Under the pieces are notes generated by a model. That model saw only the letters and a list, made by a program, of their open reading frames with translations, had not been told where the DNA came from and made no database searches. Below are positions 1 to 5,879 of a DNA stretch of 6,801 nucleotides, one piece after another. Origin of the DNA: Acidobacteriota bacterium (GTDB taxonomy: Bacteria > Acidobacteriota > Thermoanaerobaculia > Multivoradales > JAHEKO01); assembly GCA_024638355.1 (NCBI GenBank), contig JAHEKO010000209.1:1-6801 (forward strand), in the 5' to 3' direction. The translations under genes were made by a program, and so were the position numbers. The stretch's first letter is position 1. The number at the start of each line of letters is the position of its first letter.

Positions 1-1139
1 CCCGAGACGAACATCAGGAAGAAGGCCGCCACCACCGAGATCGGGATGGCGACGCCGATGATCGCCGTCGTCTTCCAGCTGCGCAGGAAGAGATAGAGAA
101 CGAGGATCGCCAGCAGCCCGCCGTAGAGCGCCGTCTTCAGAACCTCGCTGACCGATTGGCGGATGTAGCCCGCCTGGTCGGTGACCACCGTCAGGTCGAG
201 GTTCGGGTCGAGCGCCTGCAGTCGCTTGGTGAGGTCGCCGAGGCCGGCCCGCACGGCGTCGGAGACGGTGACCGTGTTGGTCCCGCCCTCCTTGAAGACC
301 GCGATCTCGACGCTCTCCAGGCCGTTGATGCGGGTGATGATCTCGCGCTCCTTGTGGCTGCGGATGACTCGGGCGACGTCACCGACCTTCACCAGCGCGC
401 CCTGGGAGCTGTCGACGACCACCTCGCGCAGGTCCTCCGGGCGGATGAACTCGTTGACCGTCCGCACCAGGTACTCGGTCTGGCCCTCGCGCAGCCGTCC
501 GCCGGTCAGGTTGACGTTCTCCTGCGCCAGGCGCTCCAGCACCCGCTCGGCGGTGAGCCCGAGATTCGCGATCCGCCGCTCGTCGAGCTCGACCTGGATC
601 TCCTCTTCGAGGCCGCCGCTCACCACCACGGCCGCGACCCCCTCGATGCGCTCGAGCGACCGTTTGACCTGCTCTTCGGCGAGCAGCCGCAGATGGACCA
701 GATCGTTCTGACCGTAGACCCCGAGGCGCAGGATCGGATCGAGCGAGGGGTCGTAGCGCAGCAGGATGGGCCGCTCGGCCTCGGCCGGGAGCTGGAGCAC
801 GTCGAGCCGCTCGCGCACGTCGAGGGCCGCCAGATCCATGTTGGTGCCCCAGGCGAACTCGAGGGTCACCTCGCTGACGTCGGGCCGCGAGCTGGAGATC
901 ACGCGCACCACGTTGTTGACCACCCCGACCGAGTTCTCCACCGGCCGGGTGATGAGGCTCTCGATCTCGACCGGCGCGGCGCCCTCGTAGGTCGTTTGCA
1001 CCGCCAGCGACGGATAGGTGATGTCGGGCAGCAGGTCGGTCGCCAGCTGGCGGAACGCGACGATGCCGAACACCACCGCCGCCACGGCGAAGATGAAGAC
1101 GCTGACCGGCCTGCGAGTCGAGAAGTCGATGATCTTCAT
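1..1139 (-). CDS. RND efflux permease, N-terminal third (cut by left edge)
   Basis: This is the inner-membrane permease of a proton-driven RND efflux pump; about 379 N-terminal residues are present out of the usual 1000 or more. From the ATG at 1139 it opens with MKIIDFSTRRPVSVFIF, the short cytoplasmic segment and first membrane helix (about residues 11-30). The first periplasmic porter domain follows, with family landmarks such as TNMDLAALDVRERLD and YDPSLDPILRLG. Helix 2 lies at about 335-355 and helix 3 at about 360-379. The window ends just before helix 4, where the acidic proton-relay residues should be. It is the third gene of a leftward operon behind a related permease and an adaptor. 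It is clearly diverged from the first permease although collinear with it, so it is a paralogue and not a recent duplicate. No Shine-Dalgarno sequence precedes the 1139 ATG, and the reading frame stays open upstream to 1256 without any ATG, GTG or TTG, so the true N-terminus is uncertain. Family assignment is firm; the substrate is unknown. Confidence 0.93.
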   Translation of the reverse strand, partial: MKIIDFSTRRPVSVFIFAVAAVVFGIVAFRQLATDLLPDITYPSLAVQTTYEGAAPVEIESLITRPVENSVGVVNNVVRVISSSRPDVSEVTLEFAWGTNMDLAALDVRERLDVLQLPAEAERPILLRYDPSLDPILRLGVYGQNDLVHLRLLAEEQVKRSLERIEGVAAVVVSGGLEEEIQVELDERRIANLGLTAERVLERLAQENVNLTGGRLREGQTEYLVRTVNEFIRPEDLREVVVDSSQGALVKVGDVARVIRSHKEREIITRINGLESVEIAVFKEGGTNTVTVSDAVRAGLGDLTKRLQALDPNLDLTVVTDQAGYIRQSVSEVLKTALYGGLLAILVLYLFLRSWKTTAIIGVAIPISVVAAFFLMFVS

Positions 1140-1215
1140 GAAGAGAACGCGTTGGATGACGGGCTCGTCCGACGCCCGCGGGGCGCGCGTCTCGCCCGGG
1201 CCGGGGTGCCCTTCG
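1140..1215 (-). other. Coding-like 5' extension of the second permease, without a start codon
   Basis: The 76 bases between the adaptor stop codon and the permease ATG are open in the permease frame and read HSEGHPGPGETRAPRASDEP, then VIQRVLF, directly into the ATG at 1139. About 23 of these 27 codons end in G or C, as in real genes here. No ATG, GTG or TTG occurs in this frame back to the in-frame stop at 1257-1259. At the adaptor stop the minus strand reads TCATAGCGAA. One additional G after TCAT would create TCATGAGCGAA, a classic ATGA stop/start overlap in exactly the permease frame, with a purine-rich AAGGGGG (1229-1235) nine bases upstream. I infer a lost or missequenced start codon; the alternative is a genuine intergenic stretch with translation starting at 1139. 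Confidence 0.5.
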
Positions 1216-2598
1216 CTATGACCCGCCGCCCCCTTGCTGGCGTTCGCGCATCGCTTTCAGGCGCTCCTCGATCTCCTCCTCTGAGAGGCCGCGTTCGCGC
1301 ATCGTCTGCTTCAAGCGCTCGAGCTGCTCGGGCGTCGCCTTGGAGAGATCCATTCGCTGCATGCCCTGGCCGCCGCCCCAGTCTCTGGCGTTGGTCGCAC
1401 CCCCTGCGGATGGCGCCCCCGGCGCGCCGCTCCCGCTCGCGCCGCCGCTATCGGCGCCCTCGGGGGCCGCCGCAACGGGTGCACCGGCGGCGTCGAGAAT
1501 CTGGATCGGCGTTCCGTCGCTCAGTCCGTCCTGGCCGATCACGACCACCTCTTCGCCCTCGGCGAGGCCGTCGAGGATCTCGACCGAATCGCCCTCCTGG
1601 AAGCCGAGCGACACCTCGCGCCGCACGGCCTTGGCGTCGGCGGCCACATAGACGGTGTCGCCGATGCTCTCGAGCGAGAGCGCCGCCTTGGGGATGACCA
1701 GGGCGTCGGGCCGGGAAGCGGTCTTCAGATAGGCGCGCGCGAACATGCCGGGTCTCAGCTTGCCTTCGGAGGCGACCTCGAGAGTGACCTTGATGGTGCC
1801 GGTCGCCGCGTCGACCACCGGACTGATCCGCAGCACCTTGGCGTCGAAGCGCCGGTCGCCCCACGCCTCGACCACGACGTAGGCGTCCTGGCCGAGCTCG
1901 AGCAGCGGCAGCTCGCGCTCGGGAACCCGAATCGGGCAGAGGAGGGGATCGAAATCCGAGATGCGGAAGAGCGGCGTGTTGACCGCCACCTGCTGCGCGT
2001 AGTCGACGTAGCGCGCCACGATCAGCCCGTCGAACGGCGCCTTGACCACGGTGTAGTCGAGCTGAATCTGATTCCCCTCGAGCTCGGCCCGGGCCGTGTC
2101 GAAACGGTTACGGGCCTGCTCGAACTGTTCGACGCTGATCAGCTGCTGCTCGTTGAGCTTGCGCGCTCGCTCGTGGGCGAGCTTCGCCTCCTCGAGCGCG
2201 ACCTTCGAGACGTCCAACCGGGCGCGCAGCTCATCCTGCTCGAGACGGGCGACGACCTGACCCTTGCGCACGGCCCGTCCCTCTTCGGTGCCCAGCTCGG
2301 TGATCGGCGCGCTGACCCGGGCGATGATGTCGACCTCGTTCTCGGCCTCGAGCGTGCCGTTGGTCTCGATGTAGGAGGAGATGTCGCGCCGGACGACGGG
2401 TGCGGTCTCGACCGGCACCGCGGCGGCCTGGGTCGGCGGGCCGCCGCCGAAGCCGCCGGCTCCGGGGCGTCCACCGCCGCTCGCGCCGGGCGGGCCACCG
2501 CCCGCCGCCTTGTCGCCGCCGCATCCGGCGAGCGCGATGAGCCCGAGCGCGACGGCGCAGGCGAGCAGGGAGGATCTCGGTCTTGTGGGTGTCTTCAT
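1216..2598 (-). CDS. RND periplasmic adaptor (membrane fusion) lipoprotein, HlyD/AcrA type
   Basis: This lipid-anchored periplasmic adaptor (460 aa) should join the RND permease to an outer-membrane channel. Its signal peptide ends in the lipobox LAGC, with acylated Cys26. A Gly/Pro-rich linker follows (about 27-60), then the first lipoyl half (about 88-120), a short helical hairpin (about 124-180), the second lipoyl half beginning VVKAPFDG (184-191), a beta-barrel domain (about 210-285) and a membrane-proximal domain starting at VIPKAAL. The hairpin carries R144-x3-L148-x6-S155, matching the AcrA R128/L132/S139 motif for TolC docking. Residues about 371-415 are a Gly/Ala/Ser/Pro linker, and 421-455 a highly charged predicted helix that standard adaptors lack. 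I chose the ATG at 2598 because a weak AGAG (2608-2611) sits nine bases upstream. The GTG at 2604, two codons earlier, would be only three bases from it. The gene lies between two permease genes, 15 bases after the first, so co-transcription is very likely. Confidence 0.95.
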   Translation of the reverse strand: MKTPTRPRSSLLACAVALGLIALAGCGGDKAAGGGPPGASGGGRPGAGGFGGGPPTQAAAVPVETAPVVRRDISSYIETNGTLEAENEVDIIARVSAPITELGTEEGRAVRKGQVVARLEQDELRARLDVSKVALEEAKLAHERARKLNEQQLISVEQFEQARNRFDTARAELEGNQIQLDYTVVKAPFDGLIVARYVDYAQQVAVNTPLFRISDFDPLLCPIRVPERELPLLELGQDAYVVVEAWGDRRFDAKVLRISPVVDAATGTIKVTLEVASEGKLRPGMFARAYLKTASRPDALVIPKAALSLESIGDTVYVAADAKAVRREVSLGFQEGDSVEILDGLAEGEEVVVIGQDGLSDGTPIQILDAAGAPVAAAPEGADSGGASGSGAPGAPSAGGATNARDWGGGQGMQRMDLSKATPEQLERLKQTMRERGLSEEEIEERLKAMRERQQGGGGS

Positions 2599-2607
2599 GG
2601 TCACGGG

Positions 2608-2611
2608 CTCT
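2608..2611 (-). promoter_or_regulatory. Weak ribosome binding site deciding the adaptor start
   Basis: AGAG on the minus strand lies nine bases before the ATG at 2598 and three bases before the in-frame GTG at 2604. The spacing favours the ATG. The match is weak, and coupling to the preceding permease stop codon at 2614 may do much of the work. Confidence 0.35.
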
Positions 2612-2613
2612 GT

Positions 2614-5600
2614 CTAGGCCGCTCTGGCGACCCGCTTGGCGAATCTCGTCAGATCGTCGATCAACGAGTAGAGGGTCGGGATGATCAGCAGGGTCAGGAA
2701 GGTCGATGTCGTCAAGCCGCCGATGATCACCAGCCCGATCGGCGCCCAGGTTGCCGCCCGGCCCTCAAGCGGCCCGAACCACTGCGGGAAGATGAACGGC
2801 GCGACCATCGGCAGCATGCCGAGGATGGTGGTGATGGCGGTGATGAGAATGGGCCGCATCCGATGCTGGCCGCCGGTGACGATCGCCTCGTCGCGGCCGA
2901 GCCCGGTCTTGCGCAGGAAGTTGATGTGGTCGATCAGGACGATGGCGTTGTTCACCACGATGCCCAGCAGGATGATCAAGCCGATCATCGTCATCGTCTC
3001 CCAGGGGGTACCGGTGAGCTTCATCACCAGGCCCACGCCGAGCAGGGCGAAGGGGACCGAGAACATGATGGTGAACGGCTGCGCGAAGCTCTCGAACAGC
3101 GCGGCGAGCAGCATGTAGACCAGCGGCAGTGCGAAGAGGAGAGCGAACATGCCGCTCTCTTGATCGCTCTGCTGCCAGCGGGTCCAGCGGCCGAAGCTCC
3201 ACTCGTAGCCCGGCGGCAGGTTGGTCGAGCGCAGGATTCCGGTGACCGCGCCCATCGTCGCGAACGACGACTTCGGATCGGCCACGTTCGCGGAGACGGT
3301 GACCTGGGCGAGGTGGTTCTCGCGCTCGATGCTCTGCGGCCCGGCCACCTGCTCGAAGTCGGCCAGGGCGCCGAGCGGTACCGGCACGCCGCCGGCCGCG
3401 AACACCGGCACATTCTTGAGCTGGTCGAGAGTCTCGCGGTCCTCTTCCCGATACTGCATGACCAGGTCGACCTCGCGATCGTCGGTCTTGAAGTGGCTGA
3501 CCGCGCGGCTCGAGAGCGCGTTGTTGACGGTGAAAGCGACCGCGCGGCTCGACAGGCCGGCCTGCAGCGCGCGAGCGCGCTCGACCTGAACGAGGATCTC
3601 CTCGTCGCCGCTCTCGAGCGAGGTGTCGACGTCCTTGATCGTCGGCACCTCCCGCAGCTGGCTCGAAAGGCGCTTGGCGAGGAGCTCGAGGACCACCGGA
3701 TCGTCGCCCATCAGCTGGACCTCGATTCCCGACGTGCCGTAGCGCCCCTGTCCGGCGGCGATACGCAGGTCGACGCCGGCTTTGACCGGCAGCAGGTCGC
3801 GAATGCGATTTCGCACCTCGCTGGTCGCGAGCGTGCTCTCTTCCTCGTCGAGAAGATAGATGTCGAACTGGCGGTTGCGCCGCCAGCTGGCGCGCGAGCG
3901 GCCGGTGCCGCGGTCGTAGCTGAAGGCGATGTCGGCGATCTCGAGCTCGTCGCGGCGGCTGTCGAGCGCCTCGTAGACCTCCGCGTACAGCGCTTCGATC
4001 TGCTCGAACGAATACTGCTTGGGCGTGTCGACCTTGAGGATGACCTGGCGCTCGAGCGGCCGCGACGAGAACGAGCGCTCGATTCCGCGGAAGAGCTGCA
4101 CCACGCCCAGGAACATGAGAACGATCGAGACGACGAAGGCGAGCCGGTGCCTGAGCGTGAAGCGCAGCACCCGCGCGTAGAGGCCGGTGAGCCGGGCGCT
4201 GAAGGGATGGGTGCGCGCCTCCTGGCGCTTGAGGATCATCACCGAGGCCATCGGTACCACCGTCAGCGCGACCAGCAGCGACGCCACCATCACGATGCAT
4301 ACGGTGACGCCGATGTTCTCCATGTAGAGCTTGAAGCGTCTGCCGCTCGACAGGAAGATCATCGGCAGGAAGACGCACATGGTGGTGGCGGTCGACGCCA
4401 GGATCGGCAGCGCCACCTCGCTGGTGCCCTCGAGCGCGGCCTGGAGCGACGAGCGGCCGAGCTCGTTGCGATAGCGGAAGATCGACTCGATCACCACGAT
4501 CGAGTTGTCGACCAGCATGCCGAGCGCCAGCATCAGCCCGGCCAGGCTGACGACATTGAGCGTGACGTCGAGGGTTCCCGCCTGGCGCAGGAAGAAGAGC
4601 AGGACGAAGGTGGCGACGATCGACAGCGGAATCGCGATCGCCACCAGCGAGGTCGTGCGGAAGCGGCGCAGGAAGAGAAAGACGGCGAGGATGGCCAGCG
4701 CGCCGCCGATCAGTCCGGCATCGCGCAGCTGCCCGAGCCCCTTGCGAACGTCGGCGGAGCCGTCCGAATAGATGCGGTAGGCGAGGCCCTCGGCTTCCGG
4801 CAGGTCGACGATCGCGGCGATCTCGCGCTTGGCGCGGTCCGAGACGGCGAGCAGGTTGGCGGTCGAGGTCTTGTTGATCGCTACGGTCAGGGCCTCGACG
4901 CCGTTGAGGAAGTTGAACTCCTCCTGCTCGGGGAAGGTGTAGCGAACCTCGGCCACGTCTTCGAGACGCAGGCCGCCGCTGTCGAGGGGTAGCCGGCGGA
5001 TCTCGTCCGGCGAGGAGAACTCGCCTACCGCGCGCACCAGGAACTCGCGGCTCCCCTCGCGGATCTCTCCTGCCGAGAAGTTGACGTTGGAGCTGCGCAG
5101 GAGGGCGACCAGAGACCTCACGTCGACGCCATGCGCCTGCATCCGAGCGGGGTCGAGGTTCACCTGGAGCTCGGGGATCCGCAGGCCTCCGATCGAGACC
5201 TGGGCGACGCCCTCGAGGCGCTCGAGACGGCGCTGCACGACGTTCTCGGCGAAGTCGTAGAGGCGGGCCTTTTCCCAAGCCGCGCTCAGATCGAAGCGCA
5301 GGATAGGAATGTCGCCGCTCTGGAAGCGGCGAATGGTGAGCCGCTCCAGGTCGTCGGGCAGCAGGTTGCGCACCCGGTCGATGCGGTCGCGCACCTCCAC
5401 CGCCGCCAGGTCCATGTCGGTCCCTTCGATGAACGAAACGTTCACCCTGGCCTCGTTGGCCGAGGCGCTGGCCGACAGCGTGTCGATGCCGTTGATGGTG
5501 CTGAGCGAGTCCTCGAGCGGCCGCACGATGAGGCGCTCGATCTCTTCGGGCGACGACGACGGATAGGGCGCGCGCACCGAGATGTTCGACGACGAGAAGC

Positions 5601-5730
5601 TGGGCAGGAACTCGAGTGGCAGGCGGTTGAGCGACAGCCAGCCGAGCACCAGGACCCCCAGGACGATCATGCCCATGGTGACTCGGCGATGGACCGCGAA
5701 ACGGACCAGGGGGTGAGGAGGACGGCTCAT
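2614..5730 (-). CDS. RND efflux permease, complete (AcrB/SwrC-like superfamily)
   Basis: This full-length inner-membrane RND permease (1038 aa, normal for the family) exports a substrate in exchange for protons. Helix 1 lies at about 19-36, the first porter region carries GTDMDLAAVEVRDRID, helices 2-4 span about 342-411, and helices 5-6 follow. A second periplasmic half begins after helix 7, and helices 8-12 close the protein, including ITAITTILGMLPMV. In helix 4 the motif GMLVDNSIVVIE places D408 and N409 where AcrB has D407 and D408. In helix 10 GIVVNNAIVLID places N927 where AcrB has K940. The canonical Asp-Asp-Lys relay is therefore Asp-Asn-Asn, a pattern shared with many RND permeases outside the AcrB group. 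I chose the ATG at 5730: it gives a standard short N-terminus (MSRPPHPLVRF), and the 20 codons back to a possible TTG at 5790 often end in A or T (CGT, GAA, GCA, TCT, CTT, GTA), unlike the rest of the gene. It heads the operon with the adaptor and a second permease. Substrate unknown. Confidence 0.96.
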   Translation of the reverse strand: MSRPPHPLVRFAVHRRVTMGMIVLGVLVLGWLSLNRLPLEFLPSFSSSNISVRAPYPSSSPEEIERLIVRPLEDSLSTINGIDTLSASASANEARVNVSFIEGTDMDLAAVEVRDRIDRVRNLLPDDLERLTIRRFQSGDIPILRFDLSAAWEKARLYDFAENVVQRRLERLEGVAQVSIGGLRIPELQVNLDPARMQAHGVDVRSLVALLRSSNVNFSAGEIREGSREFLVRAVGEFSSPDEIRRLPLDSGGLRLEDVAEVRYTFPEQEEFNFLNGVEALTVAINKTSTANLLAVSDRAKREIAAIVDLPEAEGLAYRIYSDGSADVRKGLGQLRDAGLIGGALAILAVFLFLRRFRTTSLVAIAIPLSIVATFVLLFFLRQAGTLDVTLNVVSLAGLMLALGMLVDNSIVVIESIFRYRNELGRSSLQAALEGTSEVALPILASTATTMCVFLPMIFLSSGRRFKLYMENIGVTVCIVMVASLLVALTVVPMASVMILKRQEARTHPFSARLTGLYARVLRFTLRHRLAFVVSIVLMFLGVVQLFRGIERSFSSRPLERQVILKVDTPKQYSFEQIEALYAEVYEALDSRRDELEIADIAFSYDRGTGRSRASWRRNRQFDIYLLDEEESTLATSEVRNRIRDLLPVKAGVDLRIAAGQGRYGTSGIEVQLMGDDPVVLELLAKRLSSQLREVPTIKDVDTSLESGDEEILVQVERARALQAGLSSRAVAFTVNNALSSRAVSHFKTDDREVDLVMQYREEDRETLDQLKNVPVFAAGGVPVPLGALADFEQVAGPQSIERENHLAQVTVSANVADPKSSFATMGAVTGILRSTNLPPGYEWSFGRWTRWQQSDQESGMFALLFALPLVYMLLAALFESFAQPFTIMFSVPFALLGVGLVMKLTGTPWETMTMIGLIILLGIVVNNAIVLIDHINFLRKTGLGRDEAIVTGGQHRMRPILITAITTILGMLPMVAPFIFPQWFGPLEGRAATWAPIGLVIIGGLTTSTFLTLLIIPTLYSLIDDLTRFAKRVARAA

Positions 5731-5879
5731 CGGTACAAGTGCCTTTTCGTCAGATGCTTCCGAACGGTTGTCGGCCACATCGGCGGGCAAAGCATCCTAC
5801 AGCGGAAGCCCTCGCAATGCTCACCCCCGCATGTACCCCCCGGACCCGTGCCGGGCGCCGGTGGCGGTAGCATCTCCGG
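5731..5879. promoter_or_regulatory. Divergent intergenic region of the efflux operon and the dehydratase
   Basis: These 149 bases separate two divergent genes, so they should hold both promoters. I could not find a convincing sigma-70 pair on either strand; TAGGAT (minus strand, near 5795-5800) resembles a -10 box but has no -35 at the right distance. Short inverted elements are present: GATGCT (5753-5758) faces AGCATC (5791-5796), with another AGCATC at 5869-5874, and GCTTCCG (5756-5762) faces CGGAAGC (5803-5809). They could be operator half-sites but are short enough to be chance. No regulator gene lies next to the operon in this window. Confidence 0.45.
5742..5747 (-). promoter_or_regulatory. 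Possible ribosome binding site of the complete permease
   Basis: AAAAGG on the minus strand lies 11 bases before the ATG at 5730. The spacing is rather long, but this is the best purine-rich match near that start. A competing AGGA lies four bases before the TTG at 5790, which is why the longer N-terminus cannot be fully excluded. Confidence 0.35.

Noticed and set aside
1140..1215. Terminator or promoter between the adaptor and the second permease
   Set aside because: No stem followed by a T run and no -35/-10 pair are visible, and the stretch reads as coding sequence in the permease frame.
156..1697. A 513-codon plus-strand open frame opposite the partial permease and the adaptor end
   Set aside because: It crosses two well-supported genes on the other strand and degenerates into Arg/Pro/Ser-rich sequence; an antisense shadow.
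2173..4992. A 939-codon open frame on the plus strand opposite the complete permease and part of the adaptor
   Set aside because: Its translation is full of D, E, R, H and Q runs with no recognisable fold or membrane segments. It is the expected antisense by-product of strong G/C-ending codon use in the real genes below it.
2765..5278. An 837-codon minus-strand frame inside the complete permease
   Set aside because: Arg/Pro/Ala-rich translation in a different frame of the same strand; the RND permease frame covers the region with clear family motifs.
5840..5865. GC-rich possible hairpin (CCCG TGC CGGG) before the dehydratase
   Set aside because: A four-base stem with no T run, lying upstream of both divergent genes, so it does not qualify as a terminator; such stems are common by chance at this GC content.
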